This document shows positions 44,463 to 53,574 of a DNA stretch of 64,000 bases, piece after piece (position 1 is the first letter of the stretch; each line of letters starts with the position of its first letter). The translations under genes were made by a program, and so were the position numbers. The notes under the pieces were generated by a model. The model saw nothing but the letters and a program-made list of their open reading frames with translations. It was not told the DNA's origin and did not search any database. Source of the DNA: Deinococcus ruber (GTDB lineage Bacteria; Deinococcota; Deinococci; Deinococcales; Deinococcaceae); NCBI RefSeq assembly GCF_014648095.1, contig NZ_BMQL01000022.1, forward strand, positions 1 to 64,000, written 5' to 3'.

Positions 44463-44762
44463 TTACGCCTCTTTTCCTTCTTCCGGCTGGCTGATGGCCT
44501 CGACGGCGCTAAAGGTTTCCAGAAAGTGATAGGTGTGCATGGCTCCCTGCGGAATCAGATACGTGTCACCGACGCCGACCGTGTGCCGCTCGTTGTTCAC
44601 CTCGACCTCGGCGCGGCCCTGGAGCACATAGCCGACCGTCTCGTAAGGGCTGGTGTGCATTTCCTTGTGGGTGCCCGGCACCTCGCCCGACCACAGGCGC
44701 AGCGCCACGCGCTCACCCTGCACGAGAGTTTTACCGGCGGCATTCGGATTCATCTTGGTCAT
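44463..44762 (-). CDS. Small cupin-domain protein
   Basis: A 99-aa protein. Cupin motif 1 is recognisable as HTSPYETVGYVLQGRAEVEVN and motif 2 as GDTYLIPQGAMHTYHFLE, with the metal-binding His and Glu residues mostly present (H52, E56 region; H near GAMHTY). Such single-domain cupins bind a metal and are often sugar isomerase-like or unknown. It stands alone between the secreted-protein operon and the urea transporter operon. The start ATG at 44762 lacks a clear ribosome binding site. Confidence 0.85.
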   Translation of the reverse strand: MTKMNPNAAGKTLVQGERVALRLWSGEVPGTHKEMHTSPYETVGYVLQGRAEVEVNNERHTVGVGDTYLIPQGAMHTYHFLETFSAVEAISQPEEGKEA

Positions 44763-44854
44763 AAGCGCATGCTGCCGCGCTGAAATGGGCGGGCCGTGTG
44801 CAGACGGTGTGCAGACAGTTCAGGAAGAGAATGGGAACCGTTCAGAACGGCGTC

Positions 44855-44928
44855 ATACGGACTGGCGTCCAATTCCCTCTGGTCGGATTGAAGCCGGATA
44901 CTCCGCGAGGTTCAATCGGAATCCGTAT
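44855..44928. repeat. 74-bp element with terminal inverted repeats next to urtE
   Basis: ATACGGA (44855-44861) and TCCGTAT (44922-44928) form 7-bp terminal inverted repeats. Inside lies a second pair, GATTGAA (44886-44892) and TTCAATC (44911-44917). The right end overlaps the first base of the urtE stop codon. The size and structure fit a small non-autonomous repeat of the MITE or SNR kind, but no second copy is visible in this window. Confidence 0.5.
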
Positions 44929-45632
44929 CAGACACCCAGATACCGCTGCACAGCTCCGGTCGGCGTTTCTGCTGTCAGCCCGGTTTCGACCAGTCGGCCT
45001 TTCTGCATCACGTAATAGCGGTCGGCAAAAGCCCAGGCGAAATCCAGATACTGCTCGACCAGCAGCACCGCCACCCGCAGTTCCTGGCGAATGCGCGTCA
45101 GCGCCGTTTCGATCTCCTGCACGATGCTCGGCTGGATCCCCTCGGTGGGTTCGTCGAGCAGCAGATAGCGCGGCTTCGTCACCAGGGCGCGGCCAATCGC
45201 CACCTGCTGCTGCTGCCCGCCGCTCAGGTTTCCGGCCTTGCGGCCCGCCATATCGCGGCAGATGGGGAAGAGGTCGTAGACCAGTTCGGGAATCTCGCGC
45301 TTCACCGTTCCCCGGCCTCCCAGCGCGGGCAGGCCCATCAGCAGATTCTCGTGCACGCTGAGCTGCGAGAACAGCCCCCGGCCCTGCGGCACATACGCCA
45401 GCCCACTGCGGGCGCGGGCGAAGGCGGGCGTGCGTTCGACCTGTTCGCCGTTCAGCCGCACGCCGCCCCCCATCACCGGATGCAGCCCGCTGATGGTTCG
45501 CAGCAGCGTCGTCTTGCCCACGCCGTTGCGCCCGATCAGCGTCACGGCCTCGGCGTCGGCAATTTCCAGATTCACGTCCCAGAGCACCTGACTCTGCCCA
45601 TACGCGGCGCTGACATTTTCAAGTTTGAGCAT
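44928..45632 (-). CDS. urtE: Urea ABC transporter ATP-binding protein UrtE
   Basis: A 234-aa ATPase of the LivF type. Walker A GRNGVGKTT, signature LSGGQQQQVAIGRAL, and Walker B LLLDEPTEGIQPSIVQEIE are present. The sequence IQPSIVQEIE and the YGQSQVLWDVNLEI opening are typical of UrtE. It pairs with UrtD to drive urea uptake. It overlaps the end of urtD by 14 bp and is the last gene of the operon. Its stop abuts a small repeat element. Confidence 0.95.
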   Translation of the reverse strand: MLKLENVSAAYGQSQVLWDVNLEIADAEAVTLIGRNGVGKTTLLRTISGLHPVMGGGVRLNGEQVERTPAFARARSGLAYVPQGRGLFSQLSVHENLLMGLPALGGRGTVKREIPELVYDLFPICRDMAGRKAGNLSGGQQQQVAIGRALVTKPRYLLLDEPTEGIQPSIVQEIETALTRIRQELRVAVLLVEQYLDFAWAFADRYYVMQKGRLVETGLTAETPTGAVQRYLGV

Positions 45633-46419
45633 GTTCGGCTCCTGTGGGTGCTTCTTTGGGCCGCCCCAGATAGATTTCCATCACCTCGGCGTCGGCCCTG
45701 AGTGCGGCGAGGTCGCCCTCGCGGAACACCTGCCCCTGGTGCAGCACCGTGATCGGCGCGTTCAGCAGCTCGACGAACTGCATGTCGTGGTCGATCACCA
45801 GCACGGTATGTCTGCCCGCCAGCGAGCGGATCAGTTCGGCGGTCTGAGCGGTTTCCTGGGCGGTCATTCCGGCGGTGGGTTCGTCGAGCAGCAGCAGTTC
45901 GGGTTCCGCCGCCACCACCATTCCGATTTCCAGCCACTGCTTTTCCCCGTGCGCCAGCAGCGAGGCGAGCTGGCCCGCTTTGCCGCTCAGCCCGGTCAGC
46001 GTCAGCAGTTCGTTCACGCGGGCGGTCTCGGCGGCGCTGGCTCCCGGTTTCAGGCTGGCAAACACGCCCTTGCGGCGCTTGGCGGCCACCCGCAGATTTT
46101 CACGCACGCTCAGTCCGTCGAGTACGCCGGGGGCCTGAAATTTCCGGCAGATGCCCAGATTGGCAATCTTGTATTCCGGCAGCCTGATAATGGACTGCCC
46201 CCGGTAGCGCACGTCGCCCGACGCGGGCCGCACCTTGCCGATAATGGTGTCGAGCAGCGTGGATTTGCCTGCACCGTTGGGGCCGATCAGCACCCGCAGG
46301 CTGCCACGCGCCACGCTGAGGCTCAGATTCTGGATGGCCTTGAAGCCGTCGAAGCTGACCGTGATGTTCTGCACGTCCAGCAGGGGCAGATGATCGGGCT
46401 GGAGCGGGGAAGCCGTCAT
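45619..46419 (-). CDS. urtD: Urea ABC transporter ATP-binding protein UrtD
   Basis: A 266-aa ATPase of the LivG type. It shows Walker A IGPNGAGKSTL, signature LLAHGEKQWLEIGM and Walker B LLLLDEPTAGMTAQET, plus a His switch (VLVIDHDMQFVE). The overlap with urtC (ATGA) and urtE (14 bp) indicates tight translational coupling. GFKAIQNLSLSV matches UrtD rather than amino-acid transport LivG, as does the order of the genes. Confidence 0.95.
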   Translation of the reverse strand: MTASPLQPDHLPLLDVQNITVSFDGFKAIQNLSLSVARGSLRVLIGPNGAGKSTLLDTIIGKVRPASGDVRYRGQSIIRLPEYKIANLGICRKFQAPGVLDGLSVRENLRVAAKRRKGVFASLKPGASAAETARVNELLTLTGLSGKAGQLASLLAHGEKQWLEIGMVVAAEPELLLLDEPTAGMTAQETAQTAELIRSLAGRHTVLVIDHDMQFVELLNAPITVLHQGQVFREGDLAALRADAEVMEIYLGRPKEAPTGAEHAQT

Positions 46420-47519
46420 GCCTGCTCACCCGTCTTGGATGGAGAGGGCAGCGGAAGGTCGGCGCGTCCGGTGTCCACTTCGGCGACTCCGGCGGCTCTC
46501 CGGCGGTTCAGCAGGCCCGCCACCCCCTGCGGCAGCACCAGCACCACCAGCACGAACAGCGCTCCCATGATGTACAGCCACGCATCGGGCACCGCGCTGG
46601 AAATCTTGTCTTTGGCGAGCTGACCCGCGACCATGCCGCCCACCGCGCCCACGATGCTGGCCCGCCCACCCAGCGCCACCCACACCACCAGTTCGATGCT
46701 GAAGGTCACGCCGATCATGGCGGGCGAGATGGTACCCAGATGCACGGTATACAGCGCCCCGCTCAGGCCCGAGAGCAGGCCACCGAAGGCAAACGCGGCG
46801 ATCTTGTAGGCGGCGGGGTTGTAGCCCAGAAACCGCACGCGGTTCTCGTTGCCCTGAATGGCGGTCAGCAGCGAGCCGAAATGCGTGCGGAGCAGCCAGT
46901 TGGTGCCTGCCATGCACACGCCCAGAATCAGCAGCGTGACCCAGTACAGCCCGTGCGTCACTGCCTCGCCCGCCGCGCCGCTGCTCCGCAGATCGATGCC
47001 CAGAAAGGTCTGAAAGTCGGTGATGCCGTTGGTGCCGCTCGTCAGGCCCTGCGAGCCGTTCAGCCACGTCACGAAGGCGAGCACCAGCGCCTGCGTGATG
47101 ATGCTGACGTACACGCCCGTGATGCGCCGCCGGAACATCAGCCACGCCACCAGCCCCGCTGCCAGCGCCGGAAGAATCAGAACCATCGCCAGGGCAAACG
47201 GCGCACTGGCAAACGGTTTCCAGAACCACGGCAGGTTCTCCACGCCGTTGTACACCATGAAATCGGGCAACTCACCTTTGGCGGTGGCGGCCAGTTTCAG
47301 ATGCATCGCCAGCGCGTAGCCGCCGAGTCCGAAAAACAGCCCCTGCCCCAGGCTCAGAATCCCGGTGCGCCCCCACACCACGCAGATGCCCAGCGCGGCA
47401 ATACTCAGCGCCAGAACGCGGCCCAGCAGCGTCAGCGAGTACGCGCCCAGGTAGAACGGGGCGGCGATCAGGGCGGCGGCAACGACCAGCAGCAGGGCCG
47501 TCTGAGTCGTCTTGTTCAT
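46416..47519 (-). CDS. urtC: Urea ABC transporter permease UrtC
   Basis: A 367-aa permease of the LivM type starting at ATG 47519, although the frame is open far upstream through urtB sequence. It has about nine membrane helices, beginning TALLLVVAAALIAAPFYLGAYSL. Family-typical segments include WGRTGILSLGQGLFFGLGGYALAMHLKL and LGYNPAAYKIAAFAFGG. It forms the membrane channel with UrtB. The gap from urtB is 11 bp, and its stop overlaps the urtD start. Confidence 0.95.
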   Translation of the reverse strand: MNKTTQTALLLVVAAALIAAPFYLGAYSLTLLGRVLALSIAALGICVVWGRTGILSLGQGLFFGLGGYALAMHLKLAATAKGELPDFMVYNGVENLPWFWKPFASAPFALAMVLILPALAAGLVAWLMFRRRITGVYVSIITQALVLAFVTWLNGSQGLTSGTNGITDFQTFLGIDLRSSGAAGEAVTHGLYWVTLLILGVCMAGTNWLLRTHFGSLLTAIQGNENRVRFLGYNPAAYKIAAFAFGGLLSGLSGALYTVHLGTISPAMIGVTFSIELVVWVALGGRASIVGAVGGMVAGQLAKDKISSAVPDAWLYIMGALFVLVVLVLPQGVAGLLNRRRAAGVAEVDTGRADLPLPSPSKTGEQA

Positions 47520-47530
47520 CGCGCCCCCGG

Positions 47531-48436
47531 TCACGCGTCCTCCAGCGCCCGTGAGCGGGTGGGAATCAGGCCTTTGGGCTTCCACTGGAGGAAGGCCACC
47601 ACCAGAATCAGCATGATCGCCTGCGCCAGACTGGAACTGGTCAGACCCTCGGCCAGCGCAGTGGTAAAGCCCAGCAGCAGCGCCGCCGCGCCCGCGCCCA
47701 GCACGCTGCCCACCCCGCCGACCACCACCACCAGAAAGGCATTGACGATATACGCCGAGCCGACTGCCGGATTGACCGGTGACAGCAGCGCCAGCCCCAC
47801 GCCCGCGATGCCCGCGATGCCCGCACCCAGCGCAAAGACCAGCATATCGAGCTGCCGGGTATTCACGCCCAGCGCCGCCGCCATCTCGCGGTTCTGATTC
47901 ACGGCCCGCACGTGCATTCCGAAGCGGCTGCGGCTCAGAAGCAGCCACATTCCGCCCAGCACCAGTGCAGAGAGCACGATCACAAACAGGCGCACATACG
48001 GAAATGTCAGGCTGTCGAGGGGGCCGCCGTGCACGGTGACGGCCCCGTTCAGCCAGTCGGGAGCCGTCACGGGCACGCCCGTACTGCCAAAAATCTGCCG
48101 CGCCCCCTGCTGCAAGATCAGGCTGATGCCCCAGGTGGCGAGCAGGGTATCGAGTGGACGCCCGTACAGCCGCCGAATAACCGTCGCCTCCAGCAGTGCG
48201 CCCAGCAGCGCCGTTCCGACAAAGGCCAGCGGAAACGCCAGCCACAGGAAGCCAGGCCCGGCGACCTTGGCGGCGATGAACGTCAGGTAGCCGCCGATCA
48301 TCAGAAATTCGCCGTGCGCCATATTGATGACGCGCATCAGGCCAAAGCTGAGCGCCAGTCCCAGCGCCGTGAGCAGCAGCAGGCTGGCGACCGACAGGCC
48401 GGTAAACAGTTGTCCGGACAGAAACACAGGATCCAT
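47531..48436 (-). CDS. urtB: Urea ABC transporter permease UrtB
   Basis: A 301-aa LivH-type permease starting at ATG 48436 with AAGGAG 5 nt upstream. It has about eight membrane helices and family motifs including GLMRVINMAHGEFLMIGGY and ALGAGIAGIAGVGLALLSPVNPAVGS. It is the N-terminal-extension-free form of UrtB (some species have about 500 aa with a periplasmic domain). The 222-bp gap to urtA holds two alternative hairpins (separate entry). Confidence 0.95.
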   Translation of the reverse strand: MDPVFLSGQLFTGLSVASLLLLTALGLALSFGLMRVINMAHGEFLMIGGYLTFIAAKVAGPGFLWLAFPLAFVGTALLGALLEATVIRRLYGRPLDTLLATWGISLILQQGARQIFGSTGVPVTAPDWLNGAVTVHGGPLDSLTFPYVRLFVIVLSALVLGGMWLLLSRSRFGMHVRAVNQNREMAAALGVNTRQLDMLVFALGAGIAGIAGVGLALLSPVNPAVGSAYIVNAFLVVVVGGVGSVLGAGAAALLLGFTTALAEGLTSSSLAQAIMLILVVAFLQWKPKGLIPTRSRALEDA

Positions 48437-48549
48437 AGGGCTCCTTGAAGAGTGGAGGGCTGAGGAACCGGGGCGGGCAGGGCCGAACGGAAAGGATGAC
48501 TTAAAGGGCTGCGTCTATCAAATGGCGGGGCGATCAAATTGCCGTCTGT

Positions 48550-48622
48550 GAGGCATTCTTCTGATGTTTCAGACTCTGAATGCCTCTTCCCGCACCTACC
48601 AAACACCCGTGCAGGAAGAGGC
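48550..48622 (-). other. Mutually exclusive hairpins between urtA and urtB
   Basis: On the transcript, a strong hairpin follows urtA: 14-bp arms at 48609-48622 and 48582-48595 with a 13-nt loop and one G-U pair. A second hairpin uses GAGGCATTC/GAATGCCTC arms at 48578-48586 and 48550-48558. The two share positions 48582-48586, so only one can form at a time. No T run follows either. This may limit or control read-through to urtBCDE, or stabilise urtA mRNA. Confidence 0.6.
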
Positions 48623-48658
48623 CCGAAGCTGTTGCTAACGCCTACTTCTCAACGTCAC

Positions 48659-49849
48659 TCAGGGGCAGGTTTTGCCCGGGAACGCCAGCGCGTCGTAGGG
48701 CTGTGGGGCCACCACGCCTTTGCTCTGCCCGATCACCTTGAACTGTCCGCCCGCGCCCGACATGCCGGTATAGACCGTCTGGGTCAGGCTGCCGTTGGCG
48801 TCCACGGTGATCTTGCCCAGCGGGCTGTCCACGCTGATACCCACGATGGCCTTCCTGACCGCCGCCGGATCGAAGCTCTTGGCCTTCTCGACGGCGGCCT
48901 TCCACAGATACACGTCCATGTAGGCGTGCGCCATCGGGTCGGTAATGGCGGCGTTCGCCCCGTACTTTTTCTGGTATGCGGCCACAAACTTCTTGTTGGC
49001 AGCGTTGGGCAGGCTCTGGAAGTAGTTCCAGGTGGCGTACTGTCCGGTCAGCAGGGCCGGGCCGATGCTCTGGGCTTCCTGCTCGGCGATACTGAAGCTG
49101 ATGACCGGCAGCGTCTTGGCGCTGTAACCCGCCGCCTGATACTGCTTGAAGAACGATACGTTGCTGTCGCCGTTCAGCGTGTTGATGATCACGTCGGGCT
49201 TGGCGGCCTTGATCTTGTTGATGACGCTGGAAAACTCGGTGCCGCCCAGCGCCACGTATTCTTCGCCTGCCAGCTTGCCCTTCATGTCGGTGATGTGCTT
49301 TTTCAGAATCAGATTGGCGGTGCGCGGATACACGTAATCGCTGCCCAGCAGGAAGATGTTCTTATAGCCCTTGCTCATGGCCCATTCCAGCGCCGGAAGC
49401 GCCTGCTGGTTGGGCTGCGCCCCGGTATAGATGATGTTGGGGCTGCACTCGTTGCCCTCGAACTGTACCGGGTAAAACAGCAGACCCTTGTTCTTCTCGA
49501 AGACCGGGAGCATGGCCTTGCGGCTCGCGCTCGTCCAGCCGCCGAAGACCGTGGCAACTTTGTCCTGGGTCAGCAGTTTCTCGGCCTTGGTGGCAAAGGT
49601 GGGCCAGTCGCTCGCCCCGTCTTCCTTCACGACCTCGATCTTCTTGCCCATCACGCCGCCGCCTGCATTGATCTCGTCGACGGCCAGCTGAGCGGCATTT
49701 GCCACCGTGATCTCGGAAATAGACATGGTGCCGGTCAGCGAGTGCAGCACACCGACCTTGACGGTGCCCTGAGCGCTGGCGCTGCCGAACAGGCTCAGCG
49801 TGAGGAGAAGAGTCAGGTGACGTGCGCGGCGGTTGGTCTGGTGATTCAT
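48659..49849 (-). CDS. urtA: Urea ABC transporter substrate-binding protein UrtA
   Basis: A 396-aa secreted binding protein; the start at ATG 49849 has GGGAG 6 nt upstream. The signal peptide covers about residues 1-26 (ending SASAQ). UrtA-type motifs follow: KVGVLHSLTGTMSISE, GGWTSASRKAMLPVFEKNKGLLFYP, and FLLGSDYVYPRTANLI, which distinguish it from branched-chain amino acid binding proteins. It delivers urea, and perhaps short amides, to UrtBC. It is the first gene of the operon. No urease gene is in the window. Confidence 0.95.
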   Translation of the reverse strand: MNHQTNRRARHLTLLLTLSLFGSASAQGTVKVGVLHSLTGTMSISEITVANAAQLAVDEINAGGGVMGKKIEVVKEDGASDWPTFATKAEKLLTQDKVATVFGGWTSASRKAMLPVFEKNKGLLFYPVQFEGNECSPNIIYTGAQPNQQALPALEWAMSKGYKNIFLLGSDYVYPRTANLILKKHITDMKGKLAGEEYVALGGTEFSSVINKIKAAKPDVIINTLNGDSNVSFFKQYQAAGYSAKTLPVISFSIAEQEAQSIGPALLTGQYATWNYFQSLPNAANKKFVAAYQKKYGANAAITDPMAHAYMDVYLWKAAVEKAKSFDPAAVRKAIVGISVDSPLGKITVDANGSLTQTVYTGMSGAGGQFKVIGQSKGVVAPQPYDALAFPGKTCP

Positions 49850-50022
49850 CGGGACTCCCTGAGGCCAACTTCTGACTGAGGCCAACTTCTGAACGAAGGG
49901 CTGAGCGCAGTGGACATCTTCTTATTCCGGCAATGCAGAAGAATGCCCTCGAACTGTCTGTGCAATCTGTTCAAAAAATCTTTAACAAAATGCACTAACG
50001 GCCTCATGGTACTCCAAAAAAT

Positions 50023-50059
50023 TCATCATGATGAGCAGAGCGTTTGGATTTGTCCAAAC
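50023..50059. promoter_or_regulatory. Two palindromes upstream of urtA and the histidine kinase
   Basis: TCATCATGATGA (50023-50034) is a perfect 12-bp palindrome, and GTTTGGA-TTTG-TCCAAAC (50042-50059) a perfect inverted repeat with 7-bp arms. They lie between urtA (start 49849) and the kinase gene (start 50180) and could be operators for nitrogen or other control. Which gene they serve is not clear. Confidence 0.55.
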
Positions 50060-50167
50060 ATGTGACGGGTGACGTGTCGTTCCCTGAAGTGTGGGCAGAT
50101 TGCGGGCCTCTCAGTTGTCTCCAGAAATTCTCAACTGTGGGTAAAGAGGGGGCACAACACGCCGCAT

Positions 50168-50173
50168 TATCCT
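50168..50173 (+). promoter_or_regulatory. -10 element for a leaderless mRNA (multi-GAF kinase)
   Basis: TATCCT lies 6 nt before the ATG at 50180 and fits TANNNT. This selects 50180 over the upstream in-frame GTG at 50069. Confidence 0.45.
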
Positions 50174-50179
50174 GACCGC

Positions 50180-53100
50180 ATGGCTGCTGCCCGATCCGCG
50201 TCTCAGGTGTTGTCGCTCAGCGAGCGGCTCCAGGACGTGACCGAACATCTGGCCTCGGCCACCACACAGGACGCGGTGTTTGAGGCGGTGCTGCGTCCGG
50301 CTCTGGACGCACTGGGCGCGGTAGCGGGCGTGGTGCTGGTGATGGCTGCCGGGCGGCTGGAACTGGCAGCGTCACACCGAAGTGGGGCCAGCTGGACACC
50401 GAGCGTGTGGCAGGATGGCCCGCTTGAACCTGGCAGCCCCACCGCCGACGCACTGAACCGGCGCGAGCCTCTGTATTTCGAGCACGCTGGGGCGCTCGGT
50501 GCGGCGTATCCACTGCTGGAGGCCCACAGCGGCGGCGTGGCTCCGGTTGCCAGTGCGCTGCTGCCGATGTTTACAGGTGAGCGTCCACTGGGTTGCATTG
50601 CGCTGGATTTTTCTGAGCCGCACGTTTTTACCCGCAAGGAGCGCCGCTTTCTGCGAACTCTCAGTGCTCAGTGCGGCATTGCTCTCGAACGCGCCCATCT
50701 GAGCCTGAATCTGGAGCGGCAGGTGCAGGAGCGGACCGCCCAGCTCGAAACCGAGATGCGTGCCCAGGAAGCGTTCGTGGCCTTCAGCGAGGCGGTGGGC
50801 AGCGAACTGGACGTGCAGTTGCTGGCTCAGCAGGCGCTGAATCTGCTGAATCTGCGCTTTCCCGGCAGTACCGGCGCGTACTATCAGCTGGAAGACGACC
50901 TGTGGAAACTGCGCCGCCACACCGATGACCTGTACGACACCCCCGAGCTGCTTCAGCTGCTGAAAGACGGGCTGCCCCGCGACACGCCGATGTTTCTACA
51001 GGCGTTTCGCAGCCATCGCCCGACATTTGTGAACGGCTGGGATTCCGAGCGCGAGCAGGTGCAGCGTACCGAGGACTACGCGGCGGTATCGGCGTATCCG
51101 CTGGTGCAGGCAGACGGCAGAGTTCGCGCCATGCTGGTGGTCGGTCTGAAAGATCAGACGAGCTGGGCCGAACGCGACCGGGCAGTGTTCCGGGCGGTCG
51201 GACGGAGCCTGAATCTGGCGCTCGACCGCAGCGTGCAGACCGAGGTGATGCGCCAGCAGAACGACGAACTCGCGGCCCGCACACGCGCCCTCGAAGCCTT
51301 TGCTCAGCTGACCGCCGATCTGAGCGTGCAGCGCGATCCGTATGCGCTGGTGCAGCGGGCGCAGGAGGTGGCGCTGTCGCTGTTGCCGCCCGGCTATACG
51401 CTGTATTACGAGCGTAGCGAGACGCGGTGGCGCAACCGTGTTCAGGTTGGCGACGTGGGCGAACCGGCCCTGCAAGCCTTCATAGATGCCGGGCCGCTCG
51501 TGGGCCAGACCCCCAGCGTGGATGTGGCCTGGGAGACCCGTCAGCCGCTGTATCAGGACGACTACGCACGCGGCAGCGACACGCCTGACGAGATGGTGCA
51601 GCACGTGGGCGCGGCGGCGTCACTGCCGATTCTGAATGCAGGAGAGCCGGTCGGCATTCTGATCGTGGTGCTGTTTGGTCGGCGCAACTGGACGCATACC
51701 GACCGTGCTGTTCTGGAAACGATGGTCAGCAGCCTCGAACTGGCACTCGACCGTGCGCGGCAGGCGCGGCAACTGGAAGAAGAACGCGCCTCGCTCGAAA
51801 CCTTTGTGGCCTTTACCGAGGCGGCCAGCAGCATCGATCAGCTCGGCGACCTGTCGCGCACGGCCTTTGCCACCATCCAGGCGCTGTTTCCCGGCAGTAC
51901 GGTGGCGCTCTACGAACTGCACGAAGGTCTGTGGAAGGCCACTCACCACGCCGATGACATGCGGCCGGAACTGGCGAAGCTGATCGAGGCGGGCCTGCCG
52001 CCGACCACGCCGATCTTTGCTCAGCTGATGAAGGAGAAACGCCCGGTCTTTGTAGACCACTGGTCTGCCGACACCGAGGAGATCGCTCATTCGCAGACGA
52101 TTCAGACCGCGTGCCTGTATCCGGTCTTTCAGGACGGCGAGGTATGCGCGGCGCTGGGCGTGGGCCTGGAACATCAGCCGAGTTGGAGTGACCGCGACCG
52201 CACGGTGGTGCTGGCGATGGGCCGCAGTTTTACGCTGCTGTACGACCGAATCTCGACGCTGGAGGCGCTGGCGGCCCGGCAGCGCGAGGCCGAAAGCCGC
52301 ACGCAGTCGCTCGAAGCCTTTGCGCTGCTGACCCGCGATCTGGGCGTGCAGGGCGACCGGGCAGCGCTGGTACGGCGGGCGCAGGAAGTGGTGCTGTCGG
52401 TGCTGGGCGAGGGATTTGCCGGATATTTCGAGCCAGACGCTGCCCGCACGCACTGGCGACTGATCTCGGGCGCGGGTGCGCTGCCCTTTCCAGAACTTCA
52501 ACCCATCGTCGAGACCGGACTGGACTGGGCGCACACCCAGACGCTGTGGCTGCCCTGGACAACCGGCCTGCCGCTGTATCAGGACATCTACGACCGCTCG
52601 ACCGATGGCCTGGAAGACCTGTTCGGCCCCTTTCCGGTAGACGGAGCGACGGCTGCGGTGCCACTGCTTCAGGGGTCTAAACCAGTCGGGGTGTTTGCCG
52701 TGTGGATGTCGGCGGCCCGTCCGTGGCGCAAGGTTGACCGCGCCGTACTGGAGGGCGTTCTGCGGAGTCTGGAGGTGGCGCTTGAGCGTGCCGAGAGCGT
52801 GGCGCAACTGGCCGAGCGCTCACGCGATCTGGAACACAGCAACAGCGACCTGAGGAGTGCAAACGAGGAACTCGAAGCCTTCGCGTATTCGGTGTCGCAC
52901 GACCTGCGAACTCCGGTGCGTCATATCCGGGGCTTCAACAATCTGCTGCGCGGCGCTCTGGGCGAACCGCTCGACGACAAGGCCCGGCGCTACCTGAGCG
53001 TCATCGACGACGCCGCCAAACGCATGGATACGCTGATCGAGGCGATGCTGGACCTGTCGCGCACCTCGCGTCTGCCGCTGCGCTCCGAGACGGTCGATCT

Positions 53101-53569
53101 GAATGCCCTGACCAGTGCGGTACTGTCGGAACTGGAACCCGAAACGGCGGGCCGACAGGTCGAATGGGTGATTTCCTCGCTGCCGCAGGTGCAGGGCGAC
53201 GCGGCCACGCTGCGGCAGGTGCTGATGAATCTGCTGTCCAACGCCCTGAAATACACCCGGACGCGTCCGCTCGCCCGCATCGAGGTGAGGGCCGACGAGC
53301 AGCAGGAGATGTGGTTTATTCACGTGCAGGACAACGGTGTGGGCTTCGACGAGAAGTATGCGGGCAAGCTCTTCGGCGTGTTTCAGCGCCTGCACCGTCA
53401 GGACGACTTCGAGGGCGTCGGCGTGGGCCTTGCCAATGTGCGCCGCATCATTCTGCGTCACCGTGGAGAGGTCTTTGCGAGCAGCAGACCCGGTGAAGGG
53501 GCGACCTTCTCGTTTTCGCTCCCGAAAGACGAGCGGGACAGCGCAGGCAGAACCGCAAATGTAATCTAA
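50180..53569 (+). CDS. Multi-GAF sensor histidine kinase with a duplicated GAF pair
   Basis: A 1129-aa cytoplasmic kinase. Five GAF-like domains lie at about residues 10-180, 195-350, 370-525, 540-690 and 710-870, linked by short coiled segments. GAF2 resembles GAF4 (LFPGST/RFPGST, then TPIFAQ or TPMFLQ) and GAF3 resembles GAF5 (VQRAQEVALSLL/VRRAQEVVLSVL), so a GAF pair was duplicated in tandem. The HisKA motif is SVSHDLRTPVRHIRGF with H907; the HATPase domain (about 1000-1115) has NLLSNALKYT, DNGVGFDEK and GVGVGLANV. No bilin Cys pattern or PHY domain is evident. The kinase partner is not adjacent. Signals are unknown. Confidence 0.9.
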   Translation: MAAARSASQVLSLSERLQDVTEHLASATTQDAVFEAVLRPALDALGAVAGVVLVMAAGRLELAASHRSGASWTPSVWQDGPLEPGSPTADALNRREPLYFEHAGALGAAYPLLEAHSGGVAPVASALLPMFTGERPLGCIALDFSEPHVFTRKERRFLRTLSAQCGIALERAHLSLNLERQVQERTAQLETEMRAQEAFVAFSEAVGSELDVQLLAQQALNLLNLRFPGSTGAYYQLEDDLWKLRRHTDDLYDTPELLQLLKDGLPRDTPMFLQAFRSHRPTFVNGWDSEREQVQRTEDYAAVSAYPLVQADGRVRAMLVVGLKDQTSWAERDRAVFRAVGRSLNLALDRSVQTEVMRQQNDELAARTRALEAFAQLTADLSVQRDPYALVQRAQEVALSLLPPGYTLYYERSETRWRNRVQVGDVGEPALQAFIDAGPLVGQTPSVDVAWETRQPLYQDDYARGSDTPDEMVQHVGAAASLPILNAGEPVGILIVVLFGRRNWTHTDRAVLETMVSSLELALDRARQARQLEEERASLETFVAFTEAASSIDQLGDLSRTAFATIQALFPGSTVALYELHEGLWKATHHADDMRPELAKLIEAGLPPTTPIFAQLMKEKRPVFVDHWSADTEEIAHSQTIQTACLYPVFQDGEVCAALGVGLEHQPSWSDRDRTVVLAMGRSFTLLYDRISTLEALAARQREAESRTQSLEAFALLTRDLGVQGDRAALVRRAQEVVLSVLGEGFAGYFEPDAARTHWRLISGAGALPFPELQPIVETGLDWAHTQTLWLPWTTGLPLYQDIYDRSTDGLEDLFGPFPVDGATAAVPLLQGSKPVGVFAVWMSAARPWRKVDRAVLEGVLRSLEVALERAESVAQLAERSRDLEHSNSDLRSANEELEAFAYSVSHDLRTPVRHIRGFNNLLRGALGEPLDDKARRYLSVIDDAAKRMDTLIEAMLDLSRTSRLPLRSETVDLNALTSAVLSELEPETAGRQVEWVISSLPQVQGDAATLRQVLMNLLSNALKYTRTRPLARIEVRADEQQEMWFIHVQDNGVGFDEKYAGKLFGVFQRLHRQDDFEGVGVGLANVRRIILRHRGEVFASSRPGEGATFSFSLPKDERDSAGRTANVI

Positions 53570-53574
53570 ATAAC

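Noticed and set aside
47520..48245. N-terminal extension of the urtC frame
   Set aside because: It runs inside the urtB gene in another frame; the ATG at 47519 gives normal UrtC length.
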